From Juglans regia (Eukaryota > Streptophyta > Magnoliopsida > Fagales > Juglandaceae), in NCBI RefSeq assembly GCF_001411555.2, contig NC_049907.1:32609157-32673156 (forward strand): a stretch of 64,000 bases of DNA, written 5' to 3'. Under the pieces are notes generated by a model. That model searched no databases. It saw nothing but the letters and a program-made list of their open reading frames with translations, and had not been told where the DNA came from. The translations under genes and the position numbers were made by a program. Each line of letters begins with the position of its first letter. Within the stretch, counting starts at the first letter, position 1. Shown here one piece after another: positions 23,692 through 35,999 of the stretch.

Positions 23692-23738
23692 CCGACCAAT
23701 GCTAAGATAGAAGCGGTGTGGAATGACAAAAACTGATC

Positions 23739-25817
23739 AATGCCCATGAGATATGGAGTTTTCTGGGTTTGGTAGGATATTATCGAAGATTCATCGGAAG
23801 AGTTTCTAAACTATCTGGTCCCTTAACAACATTGACAAAGAAGAATGCCAAGTATGTTTGGAGTGAGGATTGTGAAAGGAGGTTAACATCGTCACCTGTG
23901 TTGGCTTTACCTAACCCTCATAAGTCATACGTGGTTTATAGTGACGCCTCTAAAATGGGATTGGGATGCTTATTGATGCAAGAAGAGCGAGTCATCGCTT
24001 ATGCTTCGCGACAACTCAAGGATCACGAGCGGAATTATCCTACTCACGATTTGGAACTTGCCACCGTAGTTTTTGCGTTGAAGATCTGGAGGCATTACCT
24101 TTATGGAGAAAAGTGTGAGGCTTATATTGACCATAAAAGTCTCAAATATCTATTTAGCCAGAAGAATCTGAACATTAGGCAGAGAATATGGGTGGAGATG
24201 ATCAACAATTACCAGTGTGAGATCACGTATCACCCTGGAAAGGCCAATGTGGTAGCAGATGCCCTTAGTCGCAAGACCTAGGCTGACGTGCAATCATTGT
24301 TAGAAGAAATGAGGGAGTTGCTAATAGGAAAGCTGCCAGGAGATGTCAGATTAACGATGGTACAAGAGATAGTGCCATTGATTGACGGGGCAATCATCGA
24401 AGGATAGAGTAAGGATGATAAACCGGAGAAACTTCGGCAGAAAATTCTAAAATTCGAAGGACCGCAACACTTCTCGATTGGCAAGGATGGGATGTTGCAT
24501 TACAAGGAGAGGAAAGCGATTCCTAATGTTCCTAAATTAAAGGAAAGGATTCTGAGGGAAGCCCATTGTACACCATATACGGCTCATCCTGGTAGCACCA
24601 AAATGTACAGGGACTTGAAGGGACAATTTTGGTGGGATGGAATAAAAAGAGATGTGGTTGAATTTGTTGCGAAATGTTCAATTTGCCAGTTGGTAAATGC
24701 TGAGCATCAGAGACCAGCTGGAGAAATACAACCATTACCAATCCCAAAATGGAAGTGGCAGAATGTGTCTATGGATTTTGTGATAGGTTTGCCAAGGACA
24801 TCGTCAGGAAAGAATTCGATTTGGGTCATAGTTGACCGATTGACCAAAAGTGCACATTTCCTACCAATTGCTAACACAGATTCGTTGGATAAGCTCTCTC
24901 GAGTTTATGTTAAGGAAATAGTCAGACTTCATGGAGTGCCTAAGTCTATTGTATCTAATAGAGATACGCGGCTCACTTCACATTTTTGGCAAAGTTTGCA
25001 GAAAATGTTGGGCACGAATCTAAGGTTTAGTAATGCTTATCACCCACAAACAGACAGACAGATAGAATGAACTATCTAGACACTGGAAGATATGTTATGT
25101 GCTTGTGTGATGGAGTTAAGTGGCAATTAGGAAAGCTATCTTCCATTGATAGAATTCGATTACAATAATAGCTTTCCGGTTACAATACAGATAGCACCTT
25201 ACGAAGCATTGTATGGAAGGAAGTGCAGATCTCGCCTATATTGGGATGAGGTAGGTGAAAGGAAGTTGCTAGGACCAGAGTACTTGTAGGACGTAAGAAA
25301 GCAAGTGGAATTAATCCGAGAGGGGATGAAAGCAGCTCAAAGCCATTAAAAGAGTTATGCCGATAAACGATAGAGGAATTTAGAGTTTAATGTGGGAGAC
25401 TGGATGTACGTCAAGGTATTACCCATGAAAGGAGTCGTACAGTTCGAAAAGAAAGGAAAATTGAGCCCCAGGTATGTAGGGCCATTCAAAGTTATGGAAA
25501 GAGTCGGCGCAGTAGCATATCGTTTGAATCTACCAGCTGAGATGCAGGGAGTGCACAATGTCTTTCACATATCGTCATTAAAGAAGAGTTTCAGGAAAAG
25601 ACAGCCTGTGGTAATGGAAGCCGGTAGCATACGACTTCATCCGAATCTATCTTATGAAGAATGGTCTGTTCAGATCGTGGATAGCAAAGACCAATAGCTA
25701 AGGAATAGAAAAGTGTCTTTGGTAAAAGTACTTTGGAATAACCCAACTTTTCAACAAGTGACGTGGGAAAATGAAGATTTGATGAGGACTAAATATCCTC
25801 ATTTGTTTGTAACTTAG
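23739..25817 (+). pseudogene. pol: Tekay/Del-like chromovirus pol relic (RT end, RNase H, integrase, chromodomain)
   Basis: This replicates and integrates the retrotransposon. In one continuous frame it encodes the end of reverse transcriptase ([11 protein letters not shown]), RNase H ([24 protein letters not shown]), the integrase zinc domain (HCTPYTAHPG, CSICQL), the catalytic core (MDFVIGLP, SNRDTR, HPQTDRQIE) and a C-terminal chromodomain (LVKVLW, QQVTWENED). The start is lost: most of RT, protease and gag are absent. Stops occur at 24279, 24405, 25068, 25077, near 25125, and later, but I find no frameshift after 23739. The second integrase catalytic Asp reads Asn. About seven codons are missing before RLTSSPVL. 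The chromodomain places it among chromoviruses. Confidence 0.92.
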
Positions 25818-26631
25818 AACTTGGGTATTCACGAATTTCAATTATGAACGATTGCTTGATTATACCTTGATTCCTTGTATGTGTGACTGTCTCTGTGTTA
25901 TTTATGAATCCTAGTAATGATATGTGCACCTATCATACCCATGAACAGGGCATGGCTAGTAGTAGGAATACCCCTCGCATGTCTGTATCTTCGGTTGCGC
26001 AAATTAGAGCAAGACATGAATGCAGTTGCTAGAACCGGCAAATAAGAAGGGATCGAATGACGAGTGCTCACTGGCAGCAGATGGAAAGATTCAAGCATCA
26101 TCACACTCACGTATACTCACTCGTCATTCGTCCTTAGAAAAATATTGCCTCGAATGAGCACTCGTCATTCTAAGGAGAGCTTTACCACATGAAGAGCATC
26201 AACCCCCACACGACCTGTTGGTATGGAGAGATGCTAATAGGATACGTCTACTCGGACTTAACCCTGAGGTAGAATCCAGTCACTTGTAGAAGCTCACACT
26301 TTGAGATATAAGCCGTTTGAGACTTCTGATACGTCTATTGATCGTATCCGTTATCGTGAAGAAGGACAACCTATTGAAGACACTGAGCTCGAGATTGAGC
26401 ATAGGCTAAATGAGATGCGAGTAATAAACATGTATTATGATTGTGACTTGGATGTGATATTCTATTTTTCACAAGATTCAGTGAGAAACGACGAAGGTGA
26501 AGTGCCACATCCGTCATCATCTGAGGAGTCTACAGCTGTAGTGCAAGAGGTACTAATGAGGATTGGTTAACTTCCCTTAATAGAATTATTTTAAGACTAT
26601 GGTACCAATTTCGAGGATGAAATCATTTTCT
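25818..26631 (+). other. Region between Tekay-like pol and 3' LTR
   Basis: Non-coding for known proteins. It includes a duplicated phrase CGAATGA-GAGTGCTCA/GAGCACTCGTCATTC near 26055-26175 and a short open frame described separately. Confidence 0.5.
26268..26570 (+). CDS. Unidentified post-pol reading frame, about 100 codons
   Basis: Open from just after a stop near 26267 to TAA at 26568-26570, with no ATG before 26416; a start is therefore not clear. The peptide is acidic, with EDTELEIEH and a Ser/Glu-rich tail (PHPSSSEES). No domain is recognised. It lies between pol and the polypurine tract, where some gypsy elements carry an extra frame. It may equally be chance in eroded DNA. Confidence 0.25.
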   Translation, partial: GRIQSLVEAHTLRYKPFETSDTSIDRIRYREEGQPIEDTELEIEHRLNEMRVINMYYDCDLDVIFYFSQDSVRNDEGEVPHPSSSEESTAVVQEVLMRIG

Positions 26632-26647
26632 AGGGGGGGGGGGAGGA
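26632..26647 (+). promoter_or_regulatory. Polypurine tract
   Basis: An unbroken run of G followed by AGGA immediately precedes TGTGACGACTAGG. This is the expected plus-strand primer position at the border of the 3' LTR, downstream of TTTCGAGGATGAAAT, a phrase usual near this site in chromoviruses. Confidence 0.75.
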
Positions 26648-28050
26648 TGTGACGACTAGGATTTTTGCTAGTCTTTTTGTGTATTTATATATATATATAT
26701 ATATATATGATTAAATGAGCCAAGAAAGGTGGAGTAACCCAATTAGAATTGGTTTGGACTAGAGAAGGGCCCAAGCACATGAGTGTTTTGGCCTTTATAG
26801 GAAATTAGGGTTTCTAAAGCCCAATAGATCTAGGGCTCACACCCAACTCAAGTTCTTGAATGCCACATGTATCCATTGGAGTTTATATCTAGGACTTGAT
26901 GAATATGGACTGAATTGAGGGAAGAGAGGTGAGAGAGTCTAGGGTTTGGCCTTTGCATGCCTACCATAGAGGATCCCCCACCTTCTTGCCATGTGTCATG
27001 CATGCAAGAAGGCTTTTTGACACTTGTTGCTATGAGGGAGAGATTCTAGAAGGAGAATGATGATGCTATGGAAAAGTGGAGCCTAGGGAAGGCCAAAAGG
27101 CCTTGCATGACAACCATAGAAGAAAGGGAAGAAAATATTCTTGCTTTTTGCCATGTGTCATGCATGCAAAAATGTAAGAGAGGATGTTTATCTTGGGAAG
27201 GGGCGGAATCTACATGGAAAGGGAGAGCCACACACCTATGGAGTTTCTAGAAGGATTTTGTGAAAGAATTCCTTGAAATGGAAGGCTAGGGTAAGGAAAT
27301 TTGTGCATTTACCACCCATAATGACCAATCATGCTTTGTCCAAGAGAATGGAAGACGAAAATGGAAAATCTCCTTGGTAAGAGATGGAGATTTCGGCCAC
27401 ATGCACATCCCACACTTCTCACACACCACTTGGCACACATGCACACATGTAAGAGAATGAGGAAGCTTTTTAGCTTGACAAAAGACCATTTAGCCACAAG
27501 GTTCATTGAATCAAGACATGAGGTAAAGAGGCAAAGTTAGAATGAGGTTTAGGTTTTTGAGGAAGAAGGCACCACTTGTACAAAAGGTCCTACTTTGTTT
27601 CCAACACAATCAAATGATGAAGAAGAAGGAAGAGGCTTTAGGGTGGGATGCCACTTGTCATCCATGCAATGAGCTTGGCTTGTGCAAGAAGCTTTTTGTG
27701 TCTATTAAAGAGAGGGTGCCAAAAATAGCATTTGTTTTAGTCACTTGGAGGATTCTTTTGAGAAGCATTCGGCCACCAACTTTCTCTTAACTTTCCATCA
27801 TTTTCTCACCATCCAAACACTCCTCACATTGCTCTTTTTCTCACCCAAACACCATTTTGAGGGCAAGCAAGGTAAGAAGCATACACACTCTTTTCTTTAC
27901 ACTACATACACGGCTAAGTTCACCATGAGCATTTGCTCACATGCACACACCTACGACTAAGAAGATTATAGTGTTGGCTTTTGTGGAATTTCTCACATGA
28001 GCACACCTATGTGCACACGACTAGATTAGGGTTTCGTTTTCTTCTAAAAG
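26648..28050 (+). mobile_element. 3' LTR of the Tekay-like element
   Basis: Begins TGTGACGACTAGG directly after the polypurine tract. It contains a TA dinucleotide run (26687-26709) and repeated CATGCATGCAAGAA phrases. The right end is uncertain; Athila-like reverse sequence appears to start near 28050. No 5' partner LTR lies in the window. Confidence 0.55.
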
Positions 28051-31000
28051 AATTATTCGCATAAAAATATATCTGCAAGTGCACGAATCATAATAAGTAG
28101 TAAAGTGTTTTAAAGAAAGAGGTCATAGAATCCACATGGAATAATTAGGCTATTGAGTATTGAAATTGACTAAATTAATCACTATTTGGAAAATCGAAAT
28201 TTGAAGAATGGTTTAACTAGATTAAACTGAAGAAAAGAACATTAAAATTAAGATTTTAAAAATAATAAGAATAGATCTAAAGCATTTGACTTCACCTAGC
28301 AAATCCCACACAATTTATTCTTACTTGTTATAGAATCCCAATTATCTCATGTTGATGATAAAAATCCCTTAACTATTCAATATTTTCTCTCGAACAATAC
28401 CCAAAATATCTCCAACTAATAACTCTATATTTCTATGTGAATCTAACTAATTGGAGACTCATTAAGTTCTTTGGATTTTTCTTGAAAATCACACTAGTCG
28501 CGGTAAAGTATCTTTACTTTTGCTCAACTAATGGTGTTTAATCCTAGAGCTTTAATAAAAAATTACCTCTTGGTCTCATTACAATCCAAAAGATCGAACA
28601 ATAGTTAGATAGAAAATTATAAGCATTAAGAACAAGGAATAAACACTCAATCATGGAAATATTGAAAATAAAATAACTTGGAATATAAACTGTGTGTTCA
28701 ATGCTAGGCTACATCAAAACTCTAGAAAATAGAATTAGATCAAATGGAATTGAAAAGAAAAAGAATAAGACTAGTGTTCTTCATTGAAATCGGTTGATGA
28801 AGCATGCGGCTCTCGCCTTTGCCCTCCAGTTCCGCCTTCTTGAAAGAACACTTCAAGAATAAATTCTGAAACTCTAAACTCAGACTTAGACTCTAAAACA
28901 TAAAAACTCTCGACTCTGATTTAGAACTCTCCCTATTCATCTCACAAGACAAGATTAAATAGATGTCAAAATTTAAATTTGGAAAGAAGATAACTGTGGC
29001 TAAAATCTCGCCTAAAGATATGGAAAATAGTTTCTAAAGATAAATGTTAACATAAAAGGAATTATTTCAAAAATAACGGGATTATCTAAAATGGAAGATT
29101 TAGTGATATGCGGCTTGAATTGCGGGGTTTGGGAGGATTTGGTCACCAACAAATTGAAAGCGAAACTCGAATTTGGTGGTCAGCAGTAGATTGATCCTGT
29201 TTAGGAGGAATTATCCCACCAAGTAGATGCCATGTGCGCTAAATATAACTAGCTTGGAGGTCACAAATGAACGGGCATGGAGGTCACAAATGAATGGGTG
29301 TGGAGGTCACAAAGACCACACGACCCTCTCCTTGCATATATATCGAGTCGAAAGACTCCCGACTGGAATGAAAGATTCATCTCGCCTTTTCTAGTTGTTG
29401 CCCACGATGTCGTTTAGGTTGGTCTCTTAAGTTGTTCGTTTAGACTAGTCGCCCAATCTAACCACCTAGAGCCTTGTCGCCAAATCTTCGCACCTTCTAG
29501 TCATGAGTTTTCTCGCCTACCGAGACAAGGCACCTCACCCAAATCTCATTGGCTCTCTTTAGATCTCGCTGCCTCTCATCGGTCTAGATCCGTAGTCTTT
29601 TCTTTTGTACCAAAATGCTCTCTTTTTGCACTAAATCTTCTCATTCCTTCAAATCCAAGAAAATAAATAAAAATATGTAGAAATAAAATAAATCAATAGT
29701 ATTGAAGGGAAAATGACACTTTTCATAAATAAAAGAGTGAATAAAAGTCACATAAAAATAACACTTATCAAATACCCTCAAACTTAAGCTTTGCTCGACC
29801 TCGAGCAAAGAAGAAAGAAATACAACTAAAACAAGCATTGGTTTGATTCGTAAAATTTATTGTCTCAAAGATTGTCTAAAGTCTATAATTCAAAGGAATC
29901 ATTCGAGATCAATCAAGTCCAAAAGTTAATTCAAAACTCAATTCCACCGCATTATCCATCTCCACATTCATGCATACCCATCATTCTCACTTCATCATTA
30001 GCTCTCAGGATAGTTTTATGCAAAGAAGTAAATAAATAATGGATCTCTAAAAATTCCATAGGCTTGCTTTTCAAATCACTCTCCACTAATGTAGAACAGA
30101 AACTATCACCAGGGATCAATAGGTCTTTATAAAGCTTGTAATGTAAGGTTAGGGTGAGGGTTACAAAGAAAAGATAGGACTCAAACAAAGCAAGAGAACT
30201 TAAATTTGAATACTAATAGAATATAGAATAAATAGAGCATTCTCACTTCTAATACAAACATCTCTTCTCAATCTTTGTAAATCTCTCAACATACCTATCT
30301 TTATTGCACTTTCAAGTATCTCTCTCTTTACCCCTCTATTCGATAGGTCAAATATTTTTTTTTTTGGAGATATTCCATACTTTTTCGACTACCTTTGTGG
30401 ATGACCCTCGTCGGCCTTTTCTTGTTCGCCACATAGTAGAAGAGTTGACTTTTTACACCCCCAAACTTATGATTTTGATAATATTGCTATAATTACTTTA
30501 CTTGTAGACCTTCTACCTCTCTTCCCTTTTATGCTCTTGTGAGCCTATGACTTTGTGTAAACTTAGTTCTCTTCAAAGGTAAGGATATCAATTTTTAAGC
30601 TCAAATAGGGTAGGGAATATGACGTTTACAAGAAAGAAAAATATAAGGCCAAAATATATTTCAATAAAGCTCAAAGGGGCGACTAGAGATAAAGAGAATA
30701 AACAGGTAAGTTTGAAAGGCTCAATCGGTCCAAAGAATGCCTTAATCATTTCCACAATAATATTTCTGTCTAGGATTTCGCCTCGAGTGTAATCAAACAA
30801 ATTCTAGAGTAAGTTGAGACCATACAAATTAACAAAATTCATATAAAATTTCTCTAGGTGCTCAAAACAATTAATGATCATAAGAGTATTAAACATATGA
30901 AATATCAAATTAAGTAAGATCAAGTAAAGAATTCACAACTAGACTTAAGCAATGGGAATTTTTCTTAAAAATTATAATCAATTTCAATCATATTCTTATC

Positions 31001-31390
31001 ATAAGTTTTTTATTCATCAAACCATATTGTTTTTATCATTATTATTATCATTATTATTATTATTATTATTTGAGAAAATAATATCCTTAAATATCACATT
31101 GTCCTCAATGGGAAAAAGGAAGAAAAACTAAAGCAAAGAACGAGAGAAGGTAAGAGATGCTCCCTTGATTGTTTCCAGTTCTGCCAATTGAATATTTTCC
31201 TTGAAGGTGCAGCCGTGTACTCCTTGGAGATCTCCTCACCTCTTTCTTCCTGCAAGATGAAAGAAAATGAATAATATGAAGCAAAAATAAAACTTAATAA
31301 TAAAAAAAAACATGGGTTGCCTCCCAAAAGTGCTTTATTTAAAGTCTATACCTAGACGTTGTCGTCTCACCAGCTATTACTAGCGAGATC
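28051..31390 (-). mobile_element. Athila-like 3' non-coding region (reverse)
   Basis: No protein is recognised in about 3.3 kb. Phrases usual downstream of Athila pol are present: GGGTTGCCTCCCAAAAGTGC (about 31315), CCCTCAAACTTAAGCTTTGC (about 29773), CCCCCAAACTT (about 30460) and CTGCAAGTGCACGAATC (about 28073). An ATT/ATTATT microsatellite lies near 31030-31080 and a GGAGGTCACAAATGAA repeat near 29250-29320. An env-like frame known from some Athila elements was not found. Confidence 0.55.
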
Positions 31391-32490
31391 AATGGAACAC
31401 TTTTCCGAGTTTCTATCCATATAGGGTTTTAATCTCTATGCATTTATTTTAAATGTGCATTTTGTCTCGTGATCATAGGAAAGATACGGGTTACCACAAA
31501 CGGTCCCGACCATTAAGAGCGCAACTTTCCAGGGAAGAGTCGAAATCTTGAGTTAAATAATAGAACTTTCTGCTCGACTTCGAATTCCCTTCTCAGAAAA
31601 TGCTTATCGTGCCATCTTTTCGTTTTACCTTTGTAAATCCGAGCATTATCATAAGCATCATTGTGGAACTCATCTATCTCGTTGATATGCAGTATTCTCT
31701 TCTCGCCAACTGCTTGTAAATCAAAGTTCAGTGTTCTCATCACCCAATAGGCTCTGTGTTCTAGCTCCATGGATAGATGGCAGGCTTTTCCAAAAACGAG
31801 CTGATAAGGTGACATCCTAATCGATGTTTTGAATGATGTCCGATAGGCCCATAACGCATCATCTAACCTTCACGCCTAGTATGTCTGAGAGACACTCATG
31901 GTCTTCTCTAGTATGCACTTCTGCTCTCGATTAGATGCCTCGACTTGACCGCTCGTTTGAGGATGGTATGGTGTTGCCACATGATGGGTAACTCCATACT
32001 TAGTCAGTAGCGCTTCAAATTGACGATTGCAAAAATGCTTCTCGCCATCACTAATTATAGCCCTTGGAGTATCGAATCGGGAAAAGATATTCTTCCGTAG
32101 GAAATTCACTACGACCCTCGCATCATTGGTTGGCAAGGCGACCACTTCCACCCATTTGGAGACATAATCTACAATAACCAAAATAAATTTATTGGAATAT
32201 GAGGATGAAAAAGGACCCTTGAAATCTATACCCCAAACATCAAATAATTCAAAAGGACCCATGAAATCTATACCTCAAACATCAAATAATTCAATCACTA
32301 AAATATTGTTTAAAGGCATTTCATGTTTCGTAGAAATGTTGCCAACCCTTTGACAATGATCACATAAATTAACAAAATTAAAAGAGTCTTTAAAACTAGT
32401 CGGCCAATAAAAGCCGCATTGTAAAACTTTTGCTGCTGTTTTTGCTCCACCAAAGTGGCCGCTTGCTTCCAATCAGTGGCAATGTCTAAC
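31391..32490 (-). pseudogene. pol: Athila-like integrase relic (reverse)
   Basis: The minus strand reads, in a single frame, the zinc-binding domain (GHFGGAKTAAKV, CDHCQRVGNIS), the core ([30 protein letters not shown]) and the C-terminal part ([35 protein letters not shown]). All three catalytic acidic residues (Asp, Asp, Glu) are visible. It is broken by a TGA inside a 42-bp tandem duplication, by two close stops near 31870, and by erosion after 31513. The upstream part of pol is cut at 32490 by LTR B3. The residue pattern is diagnostic of the Athila lineage. Confidence 0.9.
32213..32296 (-). repeat. 42-bp tandem duplication in integrase
   Basis: GGACCC(T/A)TGAAATCTATACC repeats with a 42-bp period. 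It doubles 14 codons around the first catalytic Asp (WGIDF). The upstream copy has TGA in place of TGG. Confidence 0.93.
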
Positions 32491-34032
32491 TGTAACACCC
32501 CACTTAATTAACTTTTGATTAACCCTTAAGTACTCTAGATTAGGCTTTTAATTATGGCTTAATCACTTTCATTAAGGTTGATAGTGGGATTAGCATTAAT
32601 GTTGGTATTTAGTGTTAATGAGCTAAGGATTAGAGAGGCAATCCCATTAGTAATTTTGGTGAGGCTTTTTAGGACCCAAGTACATTCATGGGCCTAGCCC
32701 AAGAAAAAAAAAACTTGAACCAAACCCTTAGGAAATAAAGGCTAGTCTTGGTCCAAGTATAGGAAGGCATAAGGCTTTTGGTGTAGATTGGACCCTTGGC
32801 CCTTTTCAAGCTCATATGGCCCATAGCCATTTTGGACTCATTTTACCATTCAAAGACCAAAGACCCAATACACCATACCATTGGTTTCATTAAGCCCAAA
32901 TCACACTCAAAGTACCCAAATTGAGTTTTGAAAATTTGCTAAGGCCATTAACCATCATACTTGAGATTAGTGCACTTTTAGCTATGCTTTGAAGCTTAAT
33001 CATGCTTAATCTTTTCTTAAACTTTTTAATTCAAATTTTCTTCAATTAATACTCCCTTAAACCATGATTAGAACATGTTAATACCCTAGCTAAACCATTC
33101 CACATGTCATTAAGAAAAAATGACATAACAAGCCCAAACCATGCTTCAATCGGTTTTGTGCATTGCCCTTTTTAATGCTTGGACTGTTTTGCCCTTGGGT
33201 CTAACATTTTTGTGGTTTATCCTCAAGGGTGATATGGTCGTTAAAAACCTTATGAGACCCTATGAAATTCAGTTTGAGCCTTGGAAGAAATTGGTTGCAT
33301 CAACCAACTCCAAGAACCAAACCGGGTGCACCTTGGTCTAGTTTGTGTAGGAACCAATTGGATTGAGTTTGAACTAGCCTCCTGCCATGGTTTGCACCAC
33401 CACCCCATGCCACCTCCTTCTCCACCCAATCACCAAGAAGTCCCATGACCATCATGAAGGATTTTGACTCATTTTTGCTGTCCAAAAAGATCCAAAACCG
33501 AATTGATTTTCTGCCACCACAAAACCACCTTCATCCACCTGTTTTCAAGAGTGGTTTGAGGGATCTTCTGCCATCCAAATGATGCCCCACGACCTGGATT
33601 CATCTACAGGACCCTTATAGCTACTGTGGTGAGGAAATGATGGTGGTTTAGGGCACTATTCCATTCTGCACAAGTGACCTAAGCTCATGCAAGCAAATCT
33701 GAAAATTTTCCAGATTTAAGCACCTCCCACTTCACCCAATCACCAAGCACCCAAGCCAACGCCCCTCACCCATTGGCAAGCTATAAATACTTCCATTCCC
33801 TTCTCATTTCACCCACACCACAACTCCAAGCATCATCTTGAGCCTTGAGAGCATTTCCCCCACTTAGAGAGCAAAAGCGTGCAAACCGAGTGAGTTTTGG
33901 TGAGTTCTTGAGTGTTCTTGTGTAAGGCAGTCTAAAGAGCTTGGAAGGCCACGAAATTTGTAAGGTTTCCTCATTTTGATTTGTTTCCAAGTGTTGGTAC
34001 GAAATTTGGTTGAGTTTTGAGAAGGTCATGAT
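32491..34032 (+). mobile_element. Truncated LTR, family B copy B3
   Basis: Begins TGTAACACCCCACTTAATTA inside the Athila relic and is collinear with about 4683-6330 of B1, including the TATA box at 33782-33789. It stops near GAAGGTCATGATG, where family C LTR sequence starts. Only the 5' part remains, so there is no 3' end or duplication. Confidence 0.8.
33782..33789 (+). promoter_or_regulatory. TATA box of LTR B3
   Basis: TATAAATA in AGCTATAAATACTTCC, the counterpart of 6064-6071. Confidence 0.65.
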
Positions 34033-34303
34033 GTTTCCAAGTGGAATGCATCAATCCTTGTATTGCTTCCTTTATCTTCTTGGCTCTTGACTAATTGGCC
34101 CCTCTAGAACTTGCAAATGATCTTTAAGACTAGGCCCACCTTGGTTCACATCACCTTGCATTGCCTCCTTGATCTTCTTGGCTCTTGACCTTGTAATTGG
34201 CCCATCTGGAACTTGCAAATGATCTTTAAGACTAGGTCCATCTTTGTGTCCATCATTCCCTCTCTCCTCAAAATGATTCAACCTCGAATCTCTACATGCA
34301 TCA
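34033..34303 (-). repeat. 3' LTR remnant of the family C element
   Basis: The minus strand starts TGATGCATGTAGAGATTCGAGG, matching the start of solo LTR C2 (40596). It contains two copies of the SRAKKIKEAMQ-coding segment and is cut at 34033. Confidence 0.7.
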
Positions 34304-35040
34304 AAGGGAAAAATGTTAGTAACATTGAAAATAGTAGAAACATGATACTTACCTGGAAGATCCACTTGATATGCATTATCATTAACTTGTTCAAGAATTT
34401 GAAAAAGTCCATTCAAGCTACTCCTGTGATCGATAAGTAAATGCATTAAATCTAAAGGAGTAAATGGATTAAGTCTATAAATAATTTCAAAATGTGAAAA
34501 TTTAGTAGTAGCATGAACACTCCAATTATATGTAAACTCAATGAATGACAAACAATATTCCCACAAATGTTCATGCAACAAGTCAATGAATGACAAATGA
34601 TACTCCCATAAACGTTCATGCAACATGTCTAAAATCTTCTTTACTCCAAAATGATCACTCCAATTATATGCAAACTCAAGGAAAAGCAAATGATACTCCT
34701 GCAAACGTTCATGCAACAAGTCAATGAATGGCAAATGACACTCCCACAAATGTTCATGTAACATGTCTAAAATCTTCTTTACACCAAAACTACCCATCAA
34801 ACCAAATCCATGTACAAGCAACTCACGCATAAGACTAGTAGGCTCACAAAGTCTATTCTCTTTAAACAAATACCAATCTAGTCTATAGAACTGACCAAAC
34901 GATGCTTTCTCATGTACTCCATACACACTAGCCAAGCTATCATTATTAACATATAATTTCTTATCATATTCAAGTCTCAATACCTTTCCATCTAAAATGA
35001 TGACAAGGACATACATTCTTGCTAAAGCTCAACCACAAAA
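34304..35040 (-). pseudogene. pol: Integrase relic of the family C element, with internal tandem repeats
   Basis: The minus strand encodes DWYLFKENRLCEP and SMRELLV-like sequence (integrase zinc domain start), then FGVKKILDMLHEHLWE repeated, then ATTKFSHFEIIYRLNP and VNDNAYQVDLPGKYHVS (C-terminal integrase region). The catalytic core with its DDE residues is missing and is replaced by nested repeats of 15 and 46 residues. The frame runs into the 3' LTR, where it ends with repeated SRAKKIKEAMQ segments. A long open frame (34072-35016) is therefore a deletion and duplication product, not a working integrase. Confidence 0.85.
34555..34830. repeat. Nested 45-bp and 138-bp tandem repeats
   Basis: AACATGTCTAAAATCTTCTTTAC-type sequence recurs at 34622 and 34760 (138-bp period). 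Within each unit GTTCATGCAACA recurs at 34569 and 34614 (45-bp period). Both periods are multiples of three and keep the frame open. Confidence 0.9.
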
Positions 35041-35096
35041 TTTTCCTTACCTTGTGGGTACTTGATTACATGAGGAAAAGTCTCATTGAATTGCAC

Positions 35097-35617
35097 CTAC
35101 TTGGCATGCATTCTATTCAACTTACCATATCCATTCAAATGCGTTAAGGACTCATGTTTTTTAAAGAAAGGTGAGGTAGGGATTGTCGCACCTGGCACAA
35201 AATCAATGTAATGTTCTATCTCTCTAATAAGTGGCAATCCACTAAACACACTGCTATGAATCATAACCCCATATCCTTGCAACAAAGAAACAACAACACT
35301 AGGTAAAGAGTCGTTAAATTCGTTAGTATAAAAACTCACTTTTGTCTTTCTGTTTCTCTCTACAATCTCTCTTTCTTTTTCCTCTCGTGGCTCTACTCTT
35401 TCTTCTTGACTCTCAGCCACCTCTATATTTTCTTTTTCACTCTCTTTCTCTTGATGTTTCAGCCTCATTCTCTTTTTTCCTCTCACTCTCTTTTTCCTTT
35501 TCAATCTCTTTTTTCTTTCACTCTCATCTTTTTTTGAACTCTCGGCCTCACAATTTTTTTTCAACTCATTTTCTCTTTTTCTTGAGATTTCAGCCTCACC
35601 CTCATCTTTTTTCTCTA

Positions 35618-35659
<42 letters not shown>

Positions 35660-35990
35660 CCTTTTGGTCTCACTATTTTTTTTCCTCAATCTCATCCTCA
35701 CTTCTACTCCCTCTTTTTTTATCAGTCTCACTTTTCAACTTTGGTTGGTCCTCATGGACCTATGTTGGAGTTAAAGGAGCAAGTTTGATTTTTTTTTCAT
35801 CCTTTTCAAAACTGTAAATGTTCCTTAAACAATCATGAACCACTTTCCTATTATACTGCCACGGCTTCCCCAACAAAATATGGCCAGCATGCATAGGCAC
35901 TACATCACAAAGCATCATATCTTGGTATTTCCCAATTGAAAAACAAACTAGCACTTGCTTATTTACCCTAACCTCCCCATAATCACTCAA
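35097..35990 (-). pseudogene. pol: Protease end, Lys/Glu-rich linker and RT start of the family C element
   Basis: The minus strand first gives GEVRVNKQVLVCFSIGKY and GHILLGKPWQ, the C-terminal half of a plant gypsy retropepsin. An interval follows containing a (CT)n microsatellite (about 35622-35655), then a linker of about 85 residues that is mostly Lys, Glu and Arg. It ends in LPSVVVSLLQGYG and IEHYIDFVPGATIP, the known start of gypsy reverse transcriptase. RT breaks off near 35100. Charged linkers at this position are known in related elements, so the linker itself is probably ancestral. Confidence 0.85.
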
Positions 35991-35999
35991 TCACTGCAA

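Noticed and set aside
35342..35788. 148-codon Ser/Leu/Phe-rich frame on the plus strand
   Set aside because: It is the antisense of the Lys/Glu-rich linker plus a (CT)n microsatellite of the gypsy element.
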